Below the pieces are notes generated by a model, which saw only the letters and a program-made list of their open reading frames with translations, was not told the DNA's origin and searched no databases. The translations under genes were made by a program, and so were the position numbers. DNA of 10,458 nucleotides, from assembly GCA_965369705.1 (NCBI GenBank), contig CBDURF010000128.1:1-10458 (forward strand), given 5' to 3'. Source of the DNA: JAGLCY01 sp965369705 (lineage in GTDB: Bacteria; Krumholzibacteriota; Krumholzibacteriia; LZORAL124-64-63). Shown piece by piece: positions 1 to 7,766 of the stretch (position 1 is its first letter; each line of letters begins with the position of its first letter).

Positions 1-1475
<1,475 letters not shown>

Positions 1476-1504
1476 CATCTGCCTCCGGCGTCGGAATGGA
1501 TGGA

Positions 1505-1556
1505 AATATCGGGAAATTCAGCAAAATGGCGGTCACCCGGTGCGAATATCGGGAAA
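1505..1556. repeat. 12-bp direct repeat upstream of the divergent POT gene
   Basis: AATATCGGGAAA occurs at 1505-1516 and again at 1545-1556, exactly 40 bp apart (close to four helical turns). It lies 30-81 bp upstream of the divergent POT start on the minus strand. The placement fits a regulator binding two sites on one DNA face. The second copy lies in the loop of the inverted repeat at 1524-1565. No regulator is identified. Confidence 0.4.
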
Positions 1557-1565
1557 CCGCCATTT
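1524..1565 (-). terminator. Inverted repeat after the canonical POT gene, possible weak terminator or operator
   Basis: AAATGGCGGT (1524-1533) and ACCGCCATTT (1556-1565) are perfect 10-bp arms separated by 22 nt. Read on the minus strand, the hairpin starts 64 nt after the stop codon of the gene at 1629-3104 and ends in only four T, so it is a poor intrinsic terminator. It could instead be an operator or 5' structure for the downstream transporter. Confidence 0.35.
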
Positions 1566-1628
1566 CCTTCACGGTCCGAAGCAAAATACGCCATGGGAGC
1601 ATTCAGGACCACTGATTTTTGTTCCGCC

Positions 1629-3104
1629 CTACTCGACCCCGTGCATCAGACGGGTCAAGGGCTTGGAAAGAAGCATCAGGAACAACCCGATCCCCACGGC
1701 CACAAAACCCATTTTCCCGAACAGGTCGATGTAGGTTGTAAGGCTTTCAGTCGGCGCCAGGACCGCCTCGACAGCGCCATCTTCCCCAACCCCACCGGTG
1801 AGTTTGGCCAGACCCGCCGCCACGTACATGGAAAAGGCGAAGGACAGGAACCAGGCCCCCATGGCGCTGCCTGTCATGTGCTTGGGAGCCAGTTTGGTGA
1901 CCATCGACAGGCCGATAGGAGACAGGAACAGCTCACCGGTGGTATGAAGCAGGTACATGATGCCCAGGAAGATCAGGGGCACCATCGCTTCCTGACCGGC
2001 AAATCCCGCTCCCAGCAGAAGCGCCAGGTAACCCAACCCAAGTTGCACGATACCCATGCCGAATTTCATGGGAATGCTGGGGTTCTTGCCCATTTTGGAC
2101 AGCTTGATCCACATCACGGAGAATATGCTGCCGAACAGGATGATGAAGGCCGGATTGAAGAACTGCGTCTGCGAGGCCGGCATTTCATACAAACCCATGA
2201 TGTTGCGGTCGACGTTGCGCAGGGCGAACAGGGTCAGGGAGCTGCCGGCCTGCTCGAAGAAGGCCCAGAACACGACGTTGAAGGTCATCAGAATCATCAG
2301 GACGATGATGCGGTCCCGTTGGACGCGGTCGCCCTTGAACCCCTCGCGCAACAGGTGGAAACACACGTAGGCCAGCAGGCCCATGAGGATCCAGAAAAGG
2401 AGGCCCCTGCCCAGGATGACGATGTCCGTGCCGTAGGCGATCAGGGCGTACAGGGCAGGGATGGCTAGGATGGACACACCGTACACCAGCTTGCCGTACT
2501 TGCGCAGAGCCTCGGGATCGTTGGGTTCGCCCACGCCCTGCAGCTTGTCCTGGCCCCTCAGGAAGATCGCGATGCCGACCAACATACCGATCCCCGCCAG
2601 CAGGAAGCCCCAGTGGTAACCAAATTTCTCGCCGAGGGGAGCCACGGCCACCGTGGCCAGCAGGGCCCCGATGTTGATGCCCATGTAGAAGATGGTGAAG
2701 CCCGAATCCCGCAACGGGTCGCCGTCCTTGTAAAGGCGCCCCACGATGGTGGAGATGTTGGCCTTGAAGAAACCATTGCCGACGATGATGGCGGCCATAC
2801 CCAGGTACAGCCAGGTTTCGGTGCCGCCGAGGATCATGAACTCGCCGACGGCCATGACGATCCCGCCGAAGACAACCGCCCGCCGGAATCCCAGCACCGC
2901 GTCGGCCAGCTTCCCGCCCCAGACGGGAGCGGCGTAGACAAGGGCCGTGTAGGCGCCGTAGATGCCGATGGCCTTGGTGTCGCCCTGCATGAGCGCGTCG
3001 GTCAGATACAGGATGAGCAATCCGCGCATGCCGTAGTAGCACAGGCGCTCGAACATCTCCGCGCCGAAGCATACGGCCAGACCTTTGGGATGTCCCTGGG
3101 TCAT
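1629..3104 (-). CDS. POT/PTR2-family proton-dependent oligopeptide transporter, canonical
   Basis: This is a complete 491-residue inner-membrane symporter of the POT (PTR2) family, which imports di/tripeptides with protons; the length is typical of bacterial members. The diagnostic residues are present: ExxER in TM1 (E16, E19, R20), GNGFFKANIS with K114 in TM4, FYMGINIGA at 139-147, FFEQAGSS in TM7 (E284, Q285), the NPAFI motif starting TM8 (from N317), and TGELFLSPIGLS in TM10 (E391). All known proton-coupling positions are therefore intact. Both it and the downstream gene begin with the shared motif GHPKGL before TM1, so the two look like an old tandem duplication that has diverged strongly. 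The start at 3104 is supported by GGAGAAGAG immediately upstream. The specific substrate cannot be read from sequence. Confidence 0.95.
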   Translation of the reverse strand: MTQGHPKGLAVCFGAEMFERLCYYGMRGLLILYLTDALMQGDTKAIGIYGAYTALVYAAPVWGGKLADAVLGFRRAVVFGGIVMAVGEFMILGGTETWLYLGMAAIIVGNGFFKANISTIVGRLYKDGDPLRDSGFTIFYMGINIGALLATVAVAPLGEKFGYHWGFLLAGIGMLVGIAIFLRGQDKLQGVGEPNDPEALRKYGKLVYGVSILAIPALYALIAYGTDIVILGRGLLFWILMGLLAYVCFHLLREGFKGDRVQRDRIIVLMILMTFNVVFWAFFEQAGSSLTLFALRNVDRNIMGLYEMPASQTQFFNPAFIILFGSIFSVMWIKLSKMGKNPSIPMKFGMGIVQLGLGYLALLLGAGFAGQEAMVPLIFLGIMYLLHTTGELFLSPIGLSMVTKLAPKHMTGSAMGAWFLSFAFSMYVAAGLAKLTGGVGEDGAVEAVLAPTESLTTYIDLFGKMGFVAVGIGLFLMLLSKPLTRLMHGVE

Positions 3105-3128
3105 CTCTTCTCCAGTGGTTGGGATGAT

Positions 3129-3157
3129 GAAATAGTCCTGATTCGACTCGGAATCAA
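3129..3157 (-). promoter_or_regulatory. Candidate promoter with overlapping dyad, canonical POT gene
   Basis: On the minus strand TTGATT (3157-3152), a 17-nt spacer and TATTTC (3134-3129) match a weak sigma-70 promoter, whose transcript would start about 18 nt before the POT start codon. The spacer and -35 are covered by an inverted repeat, TGATTC-N6-GAATCA (3139-3156), a plausible repressor site. The -10 matches only 3 of 6 consensus positions. Confidence 0.3.
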
Positions 3158-3161
3158 GCAG

Positions 3162-3187
3162 GCGGGAAACCCGGCAGGTTTTTCCGC
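3162..3187 (-). other. Imperfect hairpin between HDOD gene and POT gene
   Basis: This 26-nt sequence folds as an 11-bp stem with two mismatches and a 4-nt loop, 40 nt downstream of the HDOD stop codon. No T-tract follows on the minus strand, so it may mark the transcript end only weakly or serve another role. Confidence 0.25.
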
Positions 3188-3226
3188 TCCTGCATACTAC
3201 GGTTCCTCCCGAATCGCGTCAAGCTG

Positions 3227-4099
3227 TCAGGCAGGACAGGGTTCGGAGCTCAGGGCGGACGCCACGATCGCATCCATATCGCCGCCCAGGTCGTCTCTCA
3301 AGCCGGCCACGAAATCCGCGTCGAGATCGAGTTTTTTCAGAAGTCCGCGGACCATGGAATGGTTGTGGGGGTCGAGATCCTGCTCGATGATCAGGGCCAG
3401 GAGGTTGCCCACCGCGACCGAGCGCACAACGTCTTGCCATTCCCCCGCGAGCTGGGGATCGTGGTGATATTTGATTGAGTCGCGGAGCACTGGCGGGAAC
3501 CCCCAATTTTCGGCAAGCATCGCTCCCGCTTCGCAGTGGTCGAAACCGAGCAGACGCCGCTCGGGACCCGAAACATCGAACGCCGGCTCGGCGGTGACCA
3601 GGTTCTTCTTGTTGACGACCAGATAGGCGTCGATCACCAGCATCCCCACGTCGTGGACCAAACCCGCGGTGAAGGCCTCGCACTTGCGCGAAGCAAAGCC
3701 CAGTTTTTCCGCGGCGAACGAGGCGGCGGACGCAGCGAGGACGGAATGGTCCCAGAACCGACTGCGGCTCACGTTGTAGCCGTCCAGATCCCTGCGCATC
3801 ACCGAAGCCATGCCCGAGGCGAAGGCCATGGTCACGACCGCCCTGTTGCCCAGCATCACCAGGGCCTCCTGGACGCTGCTGATTTCACGCCGGGCTCCGT
3901 AAAAGGCGGAATTGCTCAGTTTCAGGACATTGGCGGTCATGGCGGGATCGCGGTGGAGAATGTTCACCACGCTCTGCGCACTGGCGTCAGCTTCCCTGAA
4001 GATGTAAAGCAGATCCACGACCGTTGTCGGCAGGGCGGCGAGATCACCGGTGTTGGCCACCAGATTGCGAAGCACACTATTGGTCACTTTTTCCCCCAT
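3227..4099 (-). CDS. HDOD domain protein (single-domain signalling output protein)
   Basis: This 290-residue soluble cytoplasmic protein is essentially one HDOD domain, a catalytically uncertain relative of HD phosphohydrolases used in bacterial signalling. Evidence is the N-terminal LPTTVVDLL and ILHRDPAMTANVLKLSNSAF (residues 48-66, the classic HDOD core), FWDH at 115-118, GLVHDVGMLVID (H149, D150), GFDHCEAGAMLAENWGFP (H188) and YHHDP (H212, H213). The HD pair is therefore kept, although many HDOD proteins act as scaffolds or regulators rather than enzymes. No receiver or GGDEF domain is attached, so the input must come in trans. The start at 4099 has only a weak purine-rich site (AAAGAG) upstream. 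It lies between sirtuin and peptide transporter genes on the same strand, with no overlap suggesting tight coupling. Confidence 0.92.
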   Translation of the reverse strand: MGEKVTNSVLRNLVANTGDLAALPTTVVDLLYIFREADASAQSVVNILHRDPAMTANVLKLSNSAFYGARREISSVQEALVMLGNRAVVTMAFASGMASVMRRDLDGYNVSRSRFWDHSVLAASAASFAAEKLGFASRKCEAFTAGLVHDVGMLVIDAYLVVNKKNLVTAEPAFDVSGPERRLLGFDHCEAGAMLAENWGFPPVLRDSIKYHHDPQLAGEWQDVVRSVAVGNLLALIIEQDLDPHNHSMVRGLLKKLDLDADFVAGLRDDLGGDMDAIVASALSSEPCPA

Positions 4100-4125
4100 G
4101 ATTCTCTTTCACTCCCTGGTCCTAT

Positions 4126-4138
4126 CCGGTTCGACCGG
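4126..4138. promoter_or_regulatory. Short dyad upstream of the HDOD gene
   Basis: CCGGT-TCG-ACCGG is a perfect 5-bp-arm inverted repeat centred about 33 bp upstream of the HDOD start. Its position suits an operator, but arms this GC-rich and short arise easily by chance. Confidence 0.2.
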
Positions 4139-4216
4139 TAAATTTTTCGCCCCGGGACATCGGTTTTGCAACAGCCCCGGCGTCCAATCTGGGCGGATTG
4201 CCCCAAAACCTCCACT

Positions 4217-4233
4217 CGGGCACCTCCTGCCCG
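4217..4233 (-). other. Small GC-rich hairpin in the sirtuin-HDOD gap
   Basis: CGGGCA (4217-4222) and TGCCCG (4228-4233) form a perfect 6-bp stem with a 5-nt loop, in the 189-bp gap between the sirtuin stop and the HDOD start. No long T-run follows on the minus strand. It may slow or end sirtuin transcription; the rest of the gap shows nothing recognisable. Confidence 0.25.
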
Positions 4234-4288
4234 CGATTCCCGGGAGAGTCATCAAAAACCAAGCCTAATTGGGAGTTAGGAAAATTTT

Positions 4289-5038
4289 TTACCCGGATTG
4301 ATCGGTGTCCAAAGCAAAATGGCGGACCAGGGTCAGGAATTCCGTTTCCAGATCATCCCAGCGGCCCACGGCGTGGCTGTCCAGGGGGGTGGCGCCCAGG
4401 TTGACGATGGCCAGACGACCGCCGGACTCCAAGGTGGCCAACGGAACCGAAGCCGCCGGCTGAACGACCAGAGACGAACCCAGGACCAGGAGGAGATCCA
4501 CGGAAGCCGCCAGGGCGAAGGCCTCCTCCAGGGCCCCTGCCGGCAGCATCTCCCCAAAAAAGGTGATGTCGGGTTTGACCACCGCGCCGCACGCGTCGCA
4601 GCAGGGCAACCGGCCGGCCTGCACGACCGGCGCCACCTCCTCGAATGTGGTCCGCCGGCCGCAGTGGAGACAGGTGTGGATCGCGGGTGAGCCGTGGAGT
4701 TCGACGACATGCCGCGATCCCGCCCGCTGATGCAACATGTCGATGTTCTGGGTGATGACCCCACGGACCAGTCCCTTTGTTTCAAGAGCCGCGCATACGA
4801 TGTGCACAAGGCCGGGCCGACGCTCCTGGAGGGTGTAGATGAAATCCCTGGCGTGTTCGTAATAGAAACCCGGATCGAGCCGGAACTGATCCAGACCGAA
4901 GATGCGGTCGGCGTCGAGATGCTTGTAGATTCCCTGTGGGCCGCGGAAATCCGGGATGCCGCAGAGGGTGGAAATCCCGGCTCCGGTGAACACGGCGATG
5001 CTGCCGGCATTTTCGATCAATTTCGCCAGTTCGGACAT
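4289..5038 (-). CDS. NAD-dependent protein deacylase, sirtuin (Sir2 family, class U-like)
   Basis: This 249-residue enzyme removes acetyl (or related acyl) groups from protein lysines using NAD+, giving nicotinamide and O-acyl-ADP-ribose. All core motifs are visible: GAGIS (19-23) and IPDFRGP for NAD binding, TQNID (96-100), catalytic His in VELHGS (H115), a zinc site C123-x2-C126 and C147-x2-C150, and GSSLVV (187-192) with VNLG (212-215). From memory, the whole chain runs closely parallel to Thermotoga maritima Sir2 (GIYK, LHQRAGS, ITFFGE, LPL-T--SGG). The Tyr-x-x-Arg pair of desuccinylases (CobB/SIRT5) is not evident; the FYYEHAR stretch has the wrong spacing. A deacetylase role is therefore favoured. 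GGGGAG sits just before ATG 5038. No acetyltransferase or acetyl-CoA synthetase gene is adjacent. Confidence 0.96.
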   Translation of the reverse strand: MSELAKLIENAGSIAVFTGAGISTLCGIPDFRGPQGIYKHLDADRIFGLDQFRLDPGFYYEHARDFIYTLQERRPGLVHIVCAALETKGLVRGVITQNIDMLHQRAGSRHVVELHGSPAIHTCLHCGRRTTFEEVAPVVQAGRLPCCDACGAVVKPDITFFGEMLPAGALEEAFALAASVDLLLVLGSSLVVQPAASVPLATLESGGRLAIVNLGATPLDSHAVGRWDDLETEFLTLVRHFALDTDQSG

Positions 5039-5061
5039 GGTCTCCCCTTTCCCAGACAGGC

Positions 5062-5090
5062 AGTATACCCCGCGGGGGACCCGAATCCAC
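5062..5090 (-). promoter_or_regulatory. Candidate sirtuin promoter with GC palindrome in the spacer
   Basis: On the minus strand TATACT (5067-5062) is a good -10, placing transcription start about 17 nt before the sirtuin start codon. The -35 is weak (TGGATT at 16 nt or GTGGAT at 17 nt). The perfect palindrome CCCCGCGGGG (5068-5077) fills the spacer, and AATCC-AC-GGATT (5084-5095) covers the -35; either could bind a regulator. Confidence 0.35.
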
Positions 5091-5162
5091 GGATTTCCCC
5101 ATAACCCGGATTATTCTGTCCGCTCGCGGCGGAGTGGCACGCGACCTGCTTGTCTGGAGTTC

Positions 5163-5765
5163 ATGAAATCCGATCGAGGCATGGGAACCCTGATGACCAT
5201 CTTCAGCGGCATAGCGGCGCTGATGTGCCTGCTGGTCGGGCTCCAGCTCCTTTTCCTGGAATCACAGATCGGCCAGGCGGTCGATCCCGGTCCCGCGACT
5301 CAGGATCAGCAGTTCCGGCAGTGGAAGGCCCTGGCACATACGGGAGCCATCATGTCTCTCGGCTCCGGAGTCCTGATTTTCCTGTTGGGCCTTCGCCAGC
5401 ACTCCTCGACCGGGCAGGCGAGGAAAAACCGGCTGAGGTACGAGGATCCCGTGTTGTCCAGCGTTGATCTCGAATCCCTCTCGGTGAGGGTCTTCGAGGT
5501 GGATGCCGAGGACCGCTCCGTCGAGATCACACCTCGCGCGGATGACCAACGGCTGCAGGAATCCCGACCACGTCCCCCCGTATCGTTGCCGCCGGACGAT
5601 CAGGAACCCACTCCGATGCCCAAGGCCGACCTTGCCGATTCCATCGTGCGGTCCATCCGCGAGGCTGCCGCCCCGGACTCCGGCCGGAGCGCCTTTCCTC
5701 CCGCTACGAGCCACTCCCTGGCATCATCCCTCGGCCGGCTCTTCCGGCGTCGCCGTCGCCGCTGA
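5163..5765 (+). CDS. Hypothetical two-helix membrane protein with polyarginine C-terminus
   Basis: I do not recognise this 200-residue protein. Two hydrophobic segments (about 11-32 and 59-77) flank a short acidic/Gln-rich loop. Positive charges before the first and after the second helix predict both ends in the cytoplasm. Residues 80-200 are a soluble tail: a small possibly ordered part (about 95-125, with alternating hydrophobic residues in SLSVRVFEVD and SVEIT), then a Pro/Asp/Arg-rich linker, then a short helix and six consecutive arginines at the very end (195-200). The tail could bind acidic lipid, nucleic acid or a partner. Start 5163 is chosen because GGAG precedes it by 3 nt and the first helix begins soon after; codons upstream in the same frame look non-coding. 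Gene starts divergently from the sirtuin (124 bp gap) and lies 103 bp before the STAS gene. Confidence 0.75.
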   Translation: MKSDRGMGTLMTIFSGIAALMCLLVGLQLLFLESQIGQAVDPGPATQDQQFRQWKALAHTGAIMSLGSGVLIFLLGLRQHSSTGQARKNRLRYEDPVLSSVDLESLSVRVFEVDAEDRSVEITPRADDQRLQESRPRPPVSLPPDDQEPTPMPKADLADSIVRSIREAAAPDSGRSAFPPATSHSLASSLGRLFRRRRRR

Positions 5766-5868
5766 TCCTCTTTGGGACGCCATCTCCTGAAAATGGGTGT
5801 ATTATTGGGGTGTTCTACGCTATCATGGTGGGGGTTCACGGTTTCCCCTGGCCGGTGGAAGGTGCGAC

Positions 5869-6153
5869 ATGTTTGATATCTGGCAGGATGAAACGGGAGT
5901 CATCTACCTGAAGGGTATGTTCGTCGCCGGCAAATCCCAGAAGGCCGAGGAACTCCTGAACGGTATCACCGAGAGCACCGTCCTGGATTTCCAGGATCTC
6001 AGGTACATTTCAAGTTCAGGGCTGGGCATCCTCATCAAGGTCCAACGTCGCCTCGACGCCACGGGCGACAAGATCAAGATCATCAACTCCAGCGACCATA
6101 TCCGCGAATTGTTCACGGTGACGCGATTCGATTTGATCTTTGACATCGAATAG
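5869..6153 (+). CDS. Single-domain STAS protein, anti-sigma factor antagonist (SpoIIAA/RsbV-like)
   Basis: This 94-residue cytoplasmic protein is a bare STAS domain. Proteins of this kind bind serine-kinase anti-sigma factors or related switch partners and are turned off by phosphorylation of one serine. The diagnostic stretch is LRYISSSGLGIL (44-55). Aligned with SpoIIAA (DSSGLG, phosphoserine 58), the acceptor would be S49, while the usual preceding Asp is S48 here. The C-terminal part, IKIINSSDHIRELFTVTRFDLIFDI, fits the last strand-helix-strand of the fold. Start 5869 is chosen because GGAAGG lies 7 nt upstream and the protein then begins at the first STAS strand. No HATPase_c kinase or PP2C phosphatase gene is in the window. 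The sigma factor downstream is ECF type, normally controlled differently, so a direct link is unproven. Confidence 0.9.
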   Translation: MFDIWQDETGVIYLKGMFVAGKSQKAEELLNGITESTVLDFQDLRYISSSGLGILIKVQRRLDATGDKIKIINSSDHIRELFTVTRFDLIFDIE

Positions 6154-6168
6154 CGTCGCAAGTATGAT
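6140..6168 (+). promoter_or_regulatory. Near-consensus sigma-70 promoter for the sigma/anti-sigma operon
   Basis: TTGACA (6140-6145, perfect -35), a 17-nt spacer and TATGAT (6163-6168, 5 of 6) form the best promoter match I found in the window. The -35 lies inside the last codons of the STAS gene and the spacer covers its stop. Transcription would start near 6175, giving a leader of about 240 nt before the sigma factor start. Confidence 0.6.
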
Positions 6169-6173
6169 GTCAA
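6140..6173. promoter_or_regulatory. Inverted repeat bracketing the promoter, candidate operator
   Basis: TTGACATC (6140-6147) and GATGTCAA (6166-6173) are perfect 8-bp arms 18 nt apart. They begin exactly at the -35 and end just past the -10, so a dimeric protein bound here would block the promoter. No T-run follows, which argues against a terminator for the STAS gene. Confidence 0.4.
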
Positions 6174-6174
6174 G

Positions 6175-6417
6175 GGGGTAGAATCGACTGCTATTATTCA
6201 GGGTTAGCTTGAAAGTCAACGGACTGACTCGATCCGCCGATCCATTCGAACATCATCAGGTCCCGCATCCGAGCCGTTCGACTCCTCCCGGATGACGACG
6301 ACGGACCGTCCCGCCCGGAATACTCTCGCCCAGACCACGCCGATTGGCTGCGTCTACCTGCTTTCACACCTCGGCGTGAAAAAATGTCACCAACCTTTTC
6401 TGCAGGCGTTTGTATTT
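6175..6417 (+). other. Long leader of the sigma factor gene, no gene seen
   Basis: Between the predicted transcription start and ATG 6418 there is no convincing gene. It contains a hairpin, TTTCAC (6362-6367) with GTGAAA (6376-6381), loop 8 nt, 36 nt before the start codon. No known riboswitch pattern is recognised. An in-frame ATG at 6292 would add 42 residues to the sigma factor, but it lacks a ribosome site and the added peptide is not sigma-like. Confidence 0.4.
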
Positions 6418-6957
6418 ATGGCAAACACGGATGCACAGCTCGCCATCCAGTTCCAGAACGGGGACCGAAAGGCCTTTACGATGCTCGTGGCCCGCTATGA
6501 AAAACCGATATTCAACACCGCCTACCGGATGGTCCAAGACTTCGATGACGCCGCAGACATCACGCAGAATGCCTTCATCAAGGCCTTCGAGAAGATCGAC
6601 ACCTTCAATCCATCCTATAAATTCTTCAATTGGATCTACAAGATCACCGTCAACGAAACCCTCAATCTCATCAATCGCCGCAAAAGGCGCCGGGATTTCG
6701 AATACGATCCCCCCGCACGCGTACCCTCGCCCGAAGACGACCTCGAACTGAACGAAATGGGCCACTATCTGCAGAAGGCGCTGAACGTCATGAGCTACGA
6801 TCAGAGAATCGTGATCGTGCTCAAACATCTTCTCCTGCTTCCCTACAGTGAGATCGCCGACATCCTCGGCATACCCGAGAAAACGGTGAAATCCAGGTTG
6901 TTCAGCGCCCGGCAAGTCCTTCGTAGGGAATTGATCCAACAGGGATACATGAGATGA
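6418..6957 (+). CDS. RNA polymerase sigma factor, ECF family (RpoE-like)
   Basis: This 179-residue ECF sigma factor redirects RNA polymerase to a dedicated promoter set. Sigma region 2 spans about residues 22-92: RYEKPIFNTAYRMV, the region 2.2 core DAADITQNAFIKAFEKI (45-61), and the 2.4 promoter-reading helix around FNWIYKITVNETLN (70-83) ending in the basic run RRKRRR. After a Pro/Asp/Glu-rich linker (94-112), region 4 (about 115-170) has the helix-turn-helix LPYSEIADILGIPEKTVKSR (141-160). There is no C-terminal extension. Start 6418 gives the usual short N-terminus before region 2, but its ribosome site is weak (GCAGG 11 nt upstream), so translation may be limiting. Its stop overlaps the next gene's start by ATGA, the standard arrangement with a cognate anti-sigma factor. 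Confidence 0.95.
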   Translation: MANTDAQLAIQFQNGDRKAFTMLVARYEKPIFNTAYRMVQDFDDAADITQNAFIKAFEKIDTFNPSYKFFNWIYKITVNETLNLINRRKRRRDFEYDPPARVPSPEDDLELNEMGHYLQKALNVMSYDQRIVIVLKHLLLLPYSEIADILGIPEKTVKSRLFSARQVLRRELIQQGYMR

Positions 6958-7748
6958 TCAGCCAGAAATACATCGATCTGATGAACCAGGAATTCGACGG
7001 GGCCAACTCCCCCGAGCAGTCGCGGGAGCTCGAGAATTTCCTGAACGGCCATGAAGAGGCCCGGACCTACTACCGGGAACTGGGCCTGGCCCTGAACGTG
7101 TTTGAAAAAGTCGCCATGCTGAACCCTCCGCCGGGACTGGGCGACGACATCCTGGCCAGGCTGGACGAGCGGACAGGCAACCTTCAAGCAGCGCACTCCA
7201 CGAGGGGCCGCAAGAATCTGCCGACCGCCTGCCGGGATCTGTTCCGATTCCGCCTGCAACCGGCGTACGCCTTCACCTTCATCGCGGGTCTCATGCTCGG
7301 TCTGGTGCTTTTCGCGGGGTCCGACCGGCTCACCTCCGGTCATGGTCCTGAACTGTCCGGATACCTGAGCGGGACCGCGAACCACCGAGCCTGGGATCTG
7401 GAACGCGGTTCCGAAGCCACGCTGGCCTATCCCGGCCTTTCCGCACGATACAGCACCCTGCGCAACGGTCCGGACCTCAGACTCCACTTGGAGCTCAAAA
7501 CAACGCAACCGGTGGTCGTCAAGTTCCGCCCCGGACTTCACTCCGCCCTGCAGTACTACCACTCCGACAATCCCACACCCGCAACCCTGACGGTTTCGGA
7601 TTCCCTGATCGAACTCAACCACGAGGGCGACGGGAGTTACGACCTAGTATTCCGTCAGGACATGGATAACCAGGTACCGATCACGATGTTGATTTTCTCG
7701 GACGGGGGGCTGGTCCACACAGAAATACTGGACGAAGAGGGGAAATGA
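6954..7748 (+). CDS. Membrane-spanning anti-sigma factor, zinc-less
   Basis: This 264-residue protein is the likely partner of the sigma factor encoded just upstream, with which it overlaps by ATGA (translational coupling). The N-terminal cytoplasmic part (1-70) begins LMNQEFDGANSPEQSRELENFL and resembles the helical anti-sigma domain of ECF partners, but the zinc ligands H-x3-C-x2-C are absent: after H33 come EEARTYY, with no cysteine. A basic linker (84-100) precedes one membrane helix (about 104-122). The periplasmic part (123-264) has no recognised domain; it looks beta-rich, with strands such as LRLHLELK, VVVKFR and TMLIFSD. It would hold the sigma factor at the membrane until a periplasmic signal triggers release, commonly by regulated proteolysis. 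Assignment rests mainly on position and topology, since anti-sigma sequences diverge widely. Confidence 0.85.
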   Translation: MISQKYIDLMNQEFDGANSPEQSRELENFLNGHEEARTYYRELGLALNVFEKVAMLNPPPGLGDDILARLDERTGNLQAAHSTRGRKNLPTACRDLFRFRLQPAYAFTFIAGLMLGLVLFAGSDRLTSGHGPELSGYLSGTANHRAWDLERGSEATLAYPGLSARYSTLRNGPDLRLHLELKTTQPVVVKFRPGLHSALQYYHSDNPTPATLTVSDSLIELNHEGDGSYDLVFRQDMDNQVPITMLIFSDGGLVHTEILDEEGK

Positions 7749-7766
7749 AAGAGATCCGCTTTTCGA

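Noticed and set aside
2613..3467. Plus-strand frame of 284 codons bridging the canonical POT gene start and the HDOD end
   Set aside because: It is antisense to two well-supported genes and crosses their promoter gap; no domain or ribosome site supports it.
4312..4325. AGCAAAATGGCGG shared with the gap at 1520-1532
   Set aside because: The copy here lies within the C-terminal codons of the sirtuin gene (RHFALDT), so the match is most likely chance rather than a repeat family.
4838..4870. FYYEHAR considered as the Tyr-x-x-Arg acyl-pocket motif of desuccinylase sirtuins
   Set aside because: The spacing between Tyr and Arg is wrong, and the overall sequence follows Thermotoga Sir2 rather than CobB/SIRT5.
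4956..5162. Upstream in-frame extension of the two-helix membrane protein
   Set aside because: It overlaps the start of the sirtuin gene in antisense, has no membrane-protein character, and ATG 5163 has a GGAG just upstream.
6168..6198. Minus-strand TTGACA/TTGACT motifs suggesting a promoter antisense to the STAS gene
   Set aside because: TTGACA on the minus strand is the mirror arm of the inverted repeat and lacks a good -10 at 16-18 nt. TTGACT with TAATAG is better spaced but would drive no minus-strand gene for over 1 kb.
6292..6417. N-terminal extension of the sigma factor from an upstream in-frame ATG
   Set aside because: There is no ribosome site before 6292, and the 42 extra residues do not look like sigma factor sequence; ATG 6418 gives the normal ECF length.
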